Shown: positions 11,123 to 21,003 of the stretch, in pieces
Position numbering within the stretch: the stretch's first letter is position 1
Layout of the letters: every line of letters starts with the position of its first letter
DNA from: Peromyscus leucopus
Lineage: Eukaryota > Chordata > Mammalia > Rodentia > Cricetidae
DNA length: 64,000 nt
NCBI RefSeq assembly: GCF_004664715.2
Contig: NC_051074.1
Coordinates: 21,224,558 to 21,288,557 of the forward strand
Direction of reading: 5' to 3'
Made by a program: the position numbers and the translations under genes
The notes under the pieces: generated by a model
What the model was told of the DNA's origin: nothing
Database searches by the model: none
What the model saw: only the letters and a program-made list of their open reading frames with translations

Positions 11123-11526
11123 TATGGTGGTATTTTATTTGTACTGAAATGTGATTTTAATTGTATGTTAATAAAGTTGCCCTGGGGTCAGAGCTATTAG
11201 AGCCATAGCAAGAGCGTGGTGGTTAGAAGAGCTAGGTAGATTTCTGTGTGTTCAGGGATACAGCCAGCATTGGAGACATACGCCTTTAAGACCTGGGGAG
11301 CGGTACTTACAGGCAGTGACGAGGCAGTCATGTGTTTGGGTTTAGAACCAATGAGAAGGCAGAACAGAAAGACTATTTAAAGACAGACACACAGGAAGTA
11401 GCTCTCTCTTGGGGAAGCTAGGAGCACTACAGGAGGTAAGATTTTATCTCTGAGCTCTGACCTCTCAGCTTTCCCTTTTACATTGGTTCTGTGTTTATTT
11501 TAATAAGACGGTTGGTTACATCTACA
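11123..11526 (+). mobile_element. Solo LTR with 6-bp target-site duplication
   Basis: 404 bases starting TATGGTGG (ancestral TG... with one G to A change) and ending CATCTACA. It is flanked exactly by ATGTTC at 11117-11122 and 11527-11532. Internal landmarks are GTTAATAAAGTTGCC, GACTATTTAAAGACAGAC (TATA-like) and AATAAGACGGTTGG. The 6-bp duplication and TG...CA ends fit a class II (ERVK-type) rodent element; related copies are common in cricetids in my memory. Confidence 0.85.
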
Positions 11527-11599
11527 ATGTTCCATTTCATATTCTTGGATAACTGGCTAATAGAAGTGAGAAACAAAACCTCCTAACAGTGGACTAGTG

Positions 11600-11892
11600 T
11601 GATCTAACACTACCTTCGTGTTCAGGAAAGGAATCACTAATCAAATGCACACATGCGCTTGCTGACCTTGACCTTGATATCCTCCCTATGCTAATTCCCT
11701 GCCGGGTTCCACCCTCCTGAATGCTTAAGGGAAGTTCCTTGTCTGTGTATCCTGCATAATGGGCGTTAACAGTTTCAATGCAAGATTGTAAATCATCGGT
11801 GGCGAACTTCTGTCTTCCAGGGTTCTCCCATTGTGCTGTAAGCCTGTATTTAAGACCTCTTCCCTCCTTCAACAAACAGCATTCGGCAGTCC
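11600..11892 (+). mobile_element. LTR-like fragment, possibly MaLR type
   Basis: Ends TGTATTTAAGACCTCTTCCC then CAACAAACAGCATTCGGCAG, resembling the R-U5 end of rodent ERVL-MaLR LTRs. It is followed by a short A run. The 93-residue minus-strand frame through it is not considered a gene. Confidence 0.45.
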
Positions 11893-11904
11893 AAAAAAAA
11901 AAAA

Positions 11905-13314
11905 GTGCACATTTGTAACAGGCAATACTACATTCCCAAAAGAATGTCTCTCAAAGTATTTTACATTTTCTAGATTAATGTCACCTTTCACCGCTAAGTT
12001 ATAGGTTTTTAATTCTGGTAACACCCTGCCTATACAATTGAAAAAGTAAAAATATAATTTTAAGACTATTAAGTCTTTGCAACCACAAAGATTAGCAGAA
12101 AAGTGTAAAACTCAGAAGTGTTGGCCAGCACGATGACAGTGGGTAAAAGTGCTGGCCACACAAGCCCTAGCCTCACGGTAGAACTGCTCCCAAATGTGGT
12201 CCTCTGGCCTGTACACATGGGCCCTGGCACATGAACATCCTCATTCTCACACATACATAACAGAATAAAATAAAAAGAATGTACTCTTTAAAATGAGAAA
12301 GCTTGCACCTTGGAATGGCTTCATAAGCTACTCAAGAGCTCATGACGAGTCAAGGGAATGGTTGAAATCCAAATTAAGATTTGTTGATCCTCAAAATCTA
12401 GGACGGTTATTCCTGCTGCCTCTCTGCAGGTGCTCACTGGCATTTACTTTTAACTTAAATAGCCGCACAACTCCCCACTTCTTTTGTCCACATATCAATG
12501 CTGACAAGTTAGTTCGCCTCTATTCTAAGCTCTGCCTTTTCTGAAAGGCTGAATCCAGGCTTCTTGAATGTTGAGCACAAACTACCACTGGGCTACATGC
12601 CCAGATCAGAGGTGTACTTCTTTGCAGCTGAGATGGAGAGAAATAAACTACCCAAAGCCAAAGCTAGTAAAACAAGAAAGTCAGAGCTGCAACTTATTTT
12701 CCTTCCAACCTTAGGTCAGAGCAGAAGGCTTCCTTCCCAACATAATCACTCAGACTTAGTATTTGAAGTTCTATGCTAACTATCATTGGTATAATACTAT
12801 TCACACTAACTGGGTGGCAAGCAAACTATACAGCCTGAATTTCAATAACCCAAATTCTGAAATCACACTGTGACCAATCTCAAGCTTTCAACCACAAGCC
12901 CTGCTACGTAATAAACATACTTTAGGTACGTTATTCCTTGATTTGAGATTTTCAAAACCCAATCATTTTAACTCTATACTCCTTAGTGAATGAGACCAAA
13001 GGAAGTCCTCAACTCATTCTTGCTGAACGGAACACCATCAAGCCAAGTCCTCCATGCCACTCCAACCTCCCTTTTGTCAAAAGTAGAATGGTAAAGCAAT
13101 TTTGGAACCAAGAATCTAGTCTACCACAGTAAGCTTATACAAATCAGCTGCTCCACCATATTCTCAGCTGTGCTTCCAACTTTAAATACAAACACGGCAT
13201 CCAAGACTCTAGGATAGAGCGCCTCTCAGGCTCTCCCACCTGACACCTTTTCTGTTACATGAGTTGGACATCCTGGGCTCTGATGACTAGGCACTTCCTG
13301 GCAATTGGATCCCT
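11905..13314. other. Intergenic AT-rich sequence
   Basis: No gene found. One diverged B2-like SINE at 12124-12280; nothing else recognised. Confidence 0.65.
12124..12280 (+). mobile_element. Diverged B2-like SINE
   Basis: GGCCAGCACGATGACAGTGG head and CACACATACATAACAGAATA tail, roughly 150 bases, low identity. Confidence 0.5.
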
Positions 13315-13708
13315 GTCTCAGTCAGTGTTCCTATTGCTGTGATGAAACACCGTTATCCAAGGAAGCTGGGGAGGAAAGGAGTTTATCCAACTTACAGATC
13401 TACTGAGGTAAACCAAGGCAGCAACTAAAATCTGGCAGGAACCTGGAGGAGGAGTTGATGCAGAGGCCAAGGAGGGGTGCTGCTTACTGGCTTGCTCAGC
13501 CTGCTTTCTTATAGAACCCAGGACCACCAGCCCAGGGATAACATCATCCACCATGGGCTAGGCCATCCAACACCAATAACTAAGAAAATGCCCTACAGGC
13601 TTGCCTACAGACAGATCTTATGGAGGCATGTTCTCAATTGAGGATCCCTCCTCTCAGGTGACTCTTAGCTTTTGTCAATTTGACATGAAACTGCCCAGAA
13701 CAATTCCC
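13315..13708. mobile_element. High-copy rodent interspersed repeat
   Basis: Sequence of the well-known type TTCCTATTGCTGTGATGAAA ... TACTGGCTTGCTCAGCCTGC ... CTTATAGAACCCAGGACCAC ... TTGTCAATTTGACATGAAAC. Other pieces of this type lie at 39232, 60330 and 61585. Exact family name uncertain. Confidence 0.65.
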
Positions 13709-15246
13709 CTACATCGACTTATTTCAGTAGGGAATAATCTTACCATATCCCTAACACCACCCTTACTGAGCATAGGGAGAGCCCAGTAACAACGCAGTAA
13801 CATCTAAACTAATATGAATGAATACCAGATGATAATACACAACAGCATGAACTTAGGGCCACTGTAGGCAAAATCATGTCTCAAACCTTGAATTTTCTAA
13901 TAATTTGATTTTCATGCCATTTCATTTTGTAAAACCTAAGACACCCACACACCACGCACCTGTAGACACACACAGAGGCCTAATAGAATCACATTTAAAA
14001 AAAAAAAATCACATCCATGCTTGTGCACTCTCCTTTTTGTAACTGTTTTTCTTGTAAACAACACATACCTATAATATAGACATTATCAGGTCCAAAGGAA
14101 ACTCCACTCTCCCCAGTTCAGGTGGTTTAGACAAAAACCGGCAGTCCTTAGGAACTACCAAATTTCTTATCACTGGCCAAAGGGGAGAATGGCTGTCTGT
14201 GGTGACTACTAACATACCAAAGCACACACTTGGCCCCCTCAGTAACGTAAGGAGCTGTTACACATTTCAGAGCCCATAGGACATCCCGGTTCTTCTCATC
14301 CCACCCCTTCATTACTCTAAAAGTCTCCATCATGGGCTTCCCAACCCCCAGGTTCTCATTCTAACCCTGGTATTTCAGTCATGCACTCCAAGGCCTCTCT
14401 TTTGTCTTCCTCTTCGCCTCCCTTGGTCCTCTTCTGTCTTCTTCCCTCCCTCTCCCCTCTCCTCTCCTGGCCAGACCGAATCTGCTGGCCACGTTCAGTC
14501 TACTACTTTCTCTCTCTGCTCTGGAGGCTTCCAGATGCCTCTGCCTGTTCTCTCCATCCTATCTACAGTAACAAACCTCCACTTATCCATACCTTGGAGT
14601 GGCCATGTCCTCAGTTGATACAGACATGTATTAGCACTTTGGGGGGTGGGGTTGATCAACTGTCCTGACCAGCCTTCCTAGAGATATTCAGTAGAGAGCT
14701 AAGCTGTCTACGGTGGGATCAACATCTGTGCCGAAAGTGTGGCAAAGCCCCACATCCAACAGACCTTGTGTCCACGTCAGGCACTGGCTGAATCAACAGG
14801 TTTCAGGATGTGGCAGGGACTACATACTGGAACCACTTCAGTTCTAACCTTGGCAGCAAGGGAAAACACGCCCAACACTTCAAGGGCATTATTTGGGCTG
14901 AAAATAAACTAGACAAGTAAGGGACACACTTAGGTGACAACTCAAAACCTGACTACCACACTGTCCTAATGGCAATGACATACAGACACCCTGACATAAT
15001 GAACTCATACACCTCAGGCTAACAGTCTGAAGGAAACGGGAGAGCATAAAGGCTTTCATAATACTGGCCCCTAAAAGCTCTAAAGCAAATATGAAAAATG
15101 GTAAAAGCTGAGGAAAACTTTAAAAGGAAAAAAGTAAATTAAAGCAAATGAGGAAGGAAACAGAATTCTGAAGCCATCAGTTCACATTCTTCTCATACCA
15201 CTGGAATGGAAAATGCACAGTGCAAATGTATTAACTTCATTCTCTA

Positions 15247-15260
15247 CTGCCATCTAGTGT
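15247..15260 (-). promoter_or_regulatory. Weaker CTCF-like motif
   Basis: The minus strand reads ACACTAGATGGCAG, one base off the core seen at 2368-2381. It lies downstream of Vapa in otherwise unique sequence. Confidence 0.35.
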
Positions 15261-16827
15261 ACTTTTTAGGAGTAAGAAATCAAAGTATTGGATGGAAAGA
15301 ATTGTCTATTTAAATAACTTAAGCATTATCTGTTGGAGACCTATGAGTACCTCCCCCTACTCACCTTAAGATGAAGACATTATTAACACAAGCTTTGGCA
15401 TTTCATCAACCTATGTTTAAGAGAACCTTTAAGCATACTCATCAATGAGGACAAGTTTTTTACCAACCTCCTTACCTCCTGGAATTCCCACCCCGCCACC
15501 TTCCGTAAAAGGTGCCATTTCACCCAATTCAAAATTGCCATTTTTTAACTCTGAACTATTAGTGGGGAAGGGTTGCACATGGGCAGAAGGGCAGGACAAC
15601 TTCTGAGGAGCTGGTTCCCCTCCCATCTCGTGTGGGTTCTGGATATAAAGCTCAGATCATCAGGTGTGCTTGGCAAGCACTGTACCTACCCAGCCACTTC
15701 ACCAGTCCCCAGACTGAGACTTCTACTGAGGCATCCCTTCATCAGAAAACAGATTTTTGTTAAGAAACTGACTTTCTAAAACATACAAGCCTCTCCCATC
15801 AATAATTTTCTAGAGACCCAAATGGATTCTTTTTTTTTCCTTCAGAAGGATCATAATTCACTTATTTGGTAAACATGCTCACTAAATTTTAAGTTTCATA
15901 AATTCTGCCTTATGACAAAAGTACCTCAAACCCCAAATACTTGGTAAAAATGGCGGAGGAAGGGGAGGTCAAACACCCTTTCAACTCCCAAGAGTTAATC
16001 TTTAACTTCTTTCAAATGAACTTTTCCCAAGTCTAATACATTTATCTTTGACATTATAAAAATCAGCAATATACTTGGAATTACAATAGTAGACAAAATA
16101 AGTTAATCACAACTATATTCAAACCTTTTCTGAGCCTAACTTCTACCTAGTTAGGAAACCTGACTGCTCCAACGTGAAACAGATCTCTCAAGTAGTAAAG
16201 TACACTTCGCTTGCCTTCAGAGCTCATTTCATGTAGTTTCAAGTAACTTTTAGGCAGCATCCTTAATGGCCTGTACGACTTTGATAGAGACTAATTTATC
16301 CTATCAAGAATGTTGACTACAAACTCATTAAAGCCATCACTTGGTTTAAAAGCAGCATAGGGGTTCCTGCATGCTGAGCACACCTGGAACACTCACCTCC
16401 TCTGGCCTCTTATTTTGGGAAGAGGTTCTCATTGAACCATCAGTGGAGACACAAAATCACTACAACTTACTTTAAGCTCATAAAAGTTCTGGGTTTTGTT
16501 TTATTTTGCACTGATAGTTTACATTTGCAAATTAAAAACCTCTACTAACAACCTGCACTTTAGAACTATGGCATATGTACGAAATAATATTTAAAGTAAC
16601 TTCCAGCTTCCTTTTTGAAAAGAAAAGTAACTTCATAGTTTCTTACATGTAGGAACTGGAAACCAAGAAACAGTTAAAAGAAATATAACTGAAAGGTGTA
16701 ATTTGATCTACAGGACAATCCAGTGTGCCACCATGAAATGTTCACATCCTTAAGCAAAATAATGTGCTCAAGTTTTTCCAGGAAAGCAGAAAAATAGTTG
16801 TATTAGTTGTATATAATTTCTGGCTTT

Positions 16828-16996
16828 TTTTTTTTTTTTTTTTTTTTTTTTGGTTTTTCGAGACAGGGTTTCTCTGCGTAGCTTTGCGCCTTTCCTGGAG
16901 CTCACTTGGTAGCCTAGGCTGGCCTCGAACTCAGAGATCCGCCTGCCTCTGCCTCCCGAGTGCTGGGATTAAAGGCTTGCGCCACCACTGCCCGGC
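16828..16996 (-). mobile_element. Young B1 SINE
   Basis: Near-consensus minus-strand B1 with T-run tail. Exact 14-bp target duplication TAATTTCTGGCTTT at 16814-16827 and 16997-17010. Confidence 0.95.
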
Positions 16997-17450
16997 TAAT
17001 TTCTGGCTTTCTTAGTATGAGCAACATGATAAAGTTAAGTCAAATGTGTAGAATTAATGGTGCGTTGCATACTTCATTTTTATATTTTGAGTGCTTAAAA
17101 ATATACACATTTCTGCAATCAGAAATGTATGAAGATTATTTACAAGTAATTTCTCTAGGAATCAATGTTTAAACTTCCCACCAGCACCAACCCCTAGATG
17201 ACTAGGCATTCATTCCCAAGATGCCACGGTTGATGCATGTAAGTCTCCAGGTGTGGTATCAAATACAGGCTGAAAACTCAGCTGCTCACATAGCCTACTA
17301 AAAACTAGTAAGCATGAGACTGTTCAAGTATGTTTTTAATGCAAAAAGGAAAATGACATTTCACTACAACTATTCATACATTTTAACTTCTTGAGGCTAA
17401 AAAAAATAAAGACCATTTATTCAGGTTCGACTGTATTTTTTTAAAAAAGT

Positions 17451-17612
17451 CGGCAGGCGTTGGTGGCGCACACCTTTAATCCCAGCACTCGGGAAGCAGA
17501 GGCAGGAGGATCTCTGTAAGTTCGAGACCAGTCTGGTCTACAGTGCAAAATCCAGGACAGGCACCAAAACTACACAGAAAAACCCTGTCTCAAACAACCA
17601 AAGGAAAAAAAG
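17451..17612 (+). mobile_element. B1 SINE
   Basis: GGCAGGCGTTGGTGGCGCAC through AACCCTGTCTCAAACAACC with an A/G-rich tail. Confidence 0.9.
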
Positions 17613-19482
17613 AAGTATTTTTCCCTAACAAAGATCAGATTTAAAAATCCATGAACACGCCAGAGTCACTCAACAAGACCTTGCAGAGCTCCTGGGAAAC
17701 TTGTGTGATATTTCTAAAGAGGCCAATCACAATTGGAGAGTGCTTTTTGATCTTGCTAAAAGGTCAAATTTTTGTTTGCTTTTGACTTGTTAAAACCTGC
17801 CCACGTGGAGTATTTTCAAAAGTAACAGACAAAAGTCACGCCAACACCACCACCATCAAGAAAATTCCAAGACACCTGAAGAAAAATTCTAAGTATTGTT
17901 GGACTAGAATTTGTGAGCTTACATTTTTCTCCAAGTGTCTTTGTTAAGGTAGCACAGCATATACTCAGAACACAATTCCTTCTTGCAAATACAAGAATGA
18001 GCAAAATGAAGGTACACTGGTTAAAGAAAAACAGAGGGACTGTAGTGCATTTGGTATCATGTGTAAGGCCTTTCTAGACTGTAATTTCAGTGTTAGCTCT
18101 AATCTTTTCCTTGTTTACATACATAAACCAAAAACTCTAACATGTATTATCTGTCAATAGAGCTGGACTTCTTTCCAAGTAGAACTTGGTAAGAAAATAA
18201 TCTGATCACATTTCTCAGAGCAATTAAAAAGAACAAAAAGTCAGGTGTCCTATAGAATCAGAGCCATCTCCTAAGAAAGGCAGTTAAGAGGCCCGTGTTT
18301 ATTTTCAAAAGATGCTACATAGACTATAATCTACCTCAAAACCAAGCACTAGATAATGTACTTTGTAAAGCATACAATGTACTTTACACCCATCACCATC
18401 AATGGGACAGACACTGCAGCCTTAACACTAAAACATACACATCAGATTCAACAGCAGCCCGTAGTCTCATGGTATAAAGTCTCTATTACTAACACTGTTC
18501 AAATTCAAATGCTTTACTTTTTTACAGCTACAATCAGGAAAGCAGACTTCTGGTTTTACCTGTCTCTAAGAGCCTGTGAGACACCGGTGAAGTTCTCCTC
18601 AGCCCTTCTAAGGCTTCAGGCTCCTCAACTACAAAACGGAGGGACTAAGAAACAGAACTAAATTACAGGGAACATTTCCATAAAACAGGAATTTTTTTTC
18701 CTTTAAAAAGTAATATAAGCAATACCAAGCTTGAACTTATCACCAATGGTCATTTTATAGAGAACTTTAAACCAAGGAGGTGCTGATTCTGTACTTATGG
18801 GATGAAAATATAAGATTTTTATCATGCTTTTCCAGTTGCGGGGAGGGAGCGTACTGTGGCAGTACTGCATACAGCAACAAGGACATTACTTGCAGAAGCA
18901 AGCTAGTAACAGCTAAGCATTACCTTCTGGTTTGCTTTTTGTTGTTTTTACAGTTAACTCGTACATAAGCAGGGCGTTTTATTACAAGTTATCATACAGT
19001 ATAACAATACATCATATATAACCCAGGAAATTCAAGACAACCTAAATACTTGAGAACACTTCACTTTCATAAAAGGTGCACCGACTTGTAACATACTTCA
19101 CTGCACATTAAGCCCCACCACCTAATTTCTTTTCCAAGAGAATACAACTTTTACAAAACCAACACCTAGTTTTGAGAATACAAATTCACCTGTAATAAAC
19201 TACATTCAGTTGAAAACAGGATATACTTTCTGATTCTAAAATTGCTTATCTCAATATGAATAATGTAAATTAAGACCCAAGACTAAGGTTCAGGGAAGCA
19301 CTAGTCTATATACAATGATCTTTCAAAATCCACTGTGTTTCACATGGCTAACAGACTAATCTGCAAAAAAATAAAAATAAAAAAGTTTTGATTTTCAAAA
19401 TATTAATCCCCAAGGTTTGCTGAGTAATACTAATTTCTATAACAGAAAAACAACTGTTTTTAGTATTATTAAGAAATACATT

Positions 19483-19612
19483 GCCAGGTGGTAGCAGCAC
19501 ACACCTTTAATCCCAGCAAAGGTAAGGCGGAGTTCAAGGCCAGCCTGATCTACAAAGCAAGTTCTAGGACAGCCAGGACTATTATACAGAGAAACCCTGT
19601 CTCAAAAAACAA
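19483..19612 (+). mobile_element. B1 SINE with internal deletion
   Basis: GCCAGGTGGTAGCAGCACAC, then TTTAATCCCAGC joined directly to GGCGGAGTTCAAGGCC. The part normally between GCAC and AGGCAG is largely missing. Confidence 0.8.
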
Positions 19613-19715
19613 AAATTAAATGCATACATACATTATAAAGCAGAAGTATGTAAAGTACTTAAAATTCAGAAGAATTAAGTCCTCTTTTAGAATACAGCTT
19701 TAAAAAAAATGAAAC

Positions 19716-19873
19716 CCGCCGGGCGGTGGTGGCACACGCCTTTAATCCCAGCACTCGGGAGGCAGAGGCAGGCGGGTCTCTGTGAGTTCCGAGTCCAGCC
19801 TGGGCTACCAAGTGAGTTCCAGGAAAGGCACAAAGCTACACAGAGAAACCCTGTCTTGAAAAAAAAAAAAAAA
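19716..19873 (+). mobile_element. Young B1 SINE
   Basis: CCGCCGGGCGGTGGTGGCAC through ACCCTGTCTTGAAAAAA, near consensus. Confidence 0.9.
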
Positions 19874-20130
19874 GAAACCCTGGAAAAAATGGAGTAAACC
19901 GAACAATGATATATAGTCCACTGGCATACATGAAAGTCACTAAAATTATAGCACTTTTATATTTCTTAAAATCAATTTGATCTTCCAAAATACCTGCATT
20001 AGCTTGAAATTCTATTCATTAATAAAAACAGACTGAAGACTTTTAAGTTACAAATAATGAAGTACTGGGAAGTTTCACACAAGAGAAAAGTATGCATTAT
20101 AAAGTCCCATTTCTGCACAGTAGACTTTCT

Positions 20131-20214
20131 GGCCGCCCCGCCCCAGCCCGCCCGCCCCAGCCCACCCCAGCCCGCCCGCCCCAGCCCACCCCAGCCCGCC
20201 CCAGCCCAGCCCCC
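20131..20214 (-). repeat. C-rich/G-rich 24-bp tandem repeat beyond the proximal poly(A) signal
   Basis: On plus, the block is built from CCCCAGCCCGCCC-type modules: a 24-bp unit at 20141-20164 is repeated exactly at 20165-20188, and a 20-bp version lacking one GCCC follows at 20189-20208. On the Vapa coding strand this is many GGG/GGGG runs separated by one to three bases, so G-quadruplex formation is likely by rule. It is an isolated GC spike in AT-rich surroundings. Confidence 0.9.
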
Positions 20215-20244
20215 AATGACATGGCAGACACAAACAGGCTATCC

Positions 20245-20844
20245 GAGCAAGAATCTGTTAACAGTTTTATTTTTTTTATGTTAAATACCATGGGACAGGA
20301 TTGTAAGGATGAAAAACTCAGTCAACAAACTGCCTCACAAGGGATAAGAAAAATTCTGCCATGATATTAGCAAAGGTAAAGGAGAAAATTTACACAGTAA
20401 GAGGCACCATTTCCCCACAGAAAACCTCTTGGCATTTCCTGAATGAGTGAGATTAGCAATCTAAATAAATCATATTTCAAGAGGTAACAGCAACAGATAA
20501 AATTTAAAGGGATTATTAAAATAACATTTACAAGACTGAACAATTCTTGAACTCTTATTAAAACCACAAAGAAAGAACAATTCTTTATTTATGAATTTCA
20601 TAAAGGACTGAATGTGCAACTGACATCTGCTAGTGATGATCTGATAATATACAGTTTGTCCAGGAGCCGAACAGTTTGTTTGTATTGTGTTTTCTAACCG
20701 TAAGAGATCATTAAAGGCAAAGCCTATATGACGCTGTACACACAAAAAATGGTCACCGCGGGCCACACTACCAATGAGATGGTAGGTAAACAAATCTTCT
20801 TCTGGTCGAGAGAAAAAAAGAAACAGCACTCTGCATGCTTCACT
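20245..20844 (-). other. Vapa: Vapa 3'UTR, proximal part
   Basis: AT-rich sequence directly after the stop codon without SINEs. Two canonical AATAAA hexamers occur on the coding strand (TTTATT on plus, 20584-20589 and 20266-20271). The second is followed by a G-rich block. The cleavage point near 20245 is inferred from the usual 10-30 base spacing and is not seen directly. The messenger could also read through to much longer ends. Confidence 0.6.
20266..20271 (-). promoter_or_regulatory. Vapa: Candidate proximal poly(A) signal AATAAA of Vapa
   Basis: Canonical hexamer on the coding strand, about 575 bases past the stop codon. It is followed within about 50 bases by a G-rich tandem block (20131-20214), the type of downstream element that can promote pausing and 3'-end processing. 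Confidence 0.5.
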
Positions 20845-21003
20845 CTACAAGATGAATTTCCCTAGAAAGAATCCGATGAAAATGGCTGCAATTACAACCA
20901 GAAGAGAAGGAAGAGGACTGGTGACGTTATCTCTGAAGGATACAGCTGAGGTGGGTCCTGGTTTATCCGAATGTGCTACCTTTCGAAGCCTTAGGCCTTC
21001 ATC
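20845..21003 (-). CDS. Vapa: Vapa exon 7 (transmembrane anchor and stop)
   Basis: 159 bases coding [16 protein letters not shown]..., then the hydrophobic tail-anchor [20 protein letters not shown] and a TAG stop at 20845-20847. The acceptor is TTTTCCTGCAG. The GFFLG small-residue motif in the membrane segment is typical of VAP self-association. A 3'UTR follows toward lower coordinates. Confidence 0.97.
   Translation of the reverse strand, partial: DEGLRLRKVAHSDKPGPTSAVSFRDNVTSPLPSLLVVIAAIFIGFFLGKFIL

Larger units (their letters stand above)
13711..20130 (-). other. Repeat-poor AT-rich block, possible extended Vapa 3'UTR
   Basis: No gene of its own is visible. Apart from B1 SINEs (16828, 17451, 19483, 19716) the sequence is largely single-copy looking. 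Further AATAAA hexamers on the minus strand lie at 18978-18983, 18298-18303 and 17416-17421. Long VAPA messengers with several kilobases of 3'UTR are known from other mammals (memory), so much of this block may be transcribed with Vapa. The actual end cannot be fixed from sequence. Confidence 0.4.

Noticed and set aside
11594..11875. 93-codon minus-strand frame
   Set aside because: Lies antisense within an LTR-like fragment with no domain.
20057..20364. Pro-rich plus-strand frames near 20.1 kb
   Set aside because: Low-complexity translation of the 24-bp C-rich tandem repeat; antisense to the Vapa 3' region.
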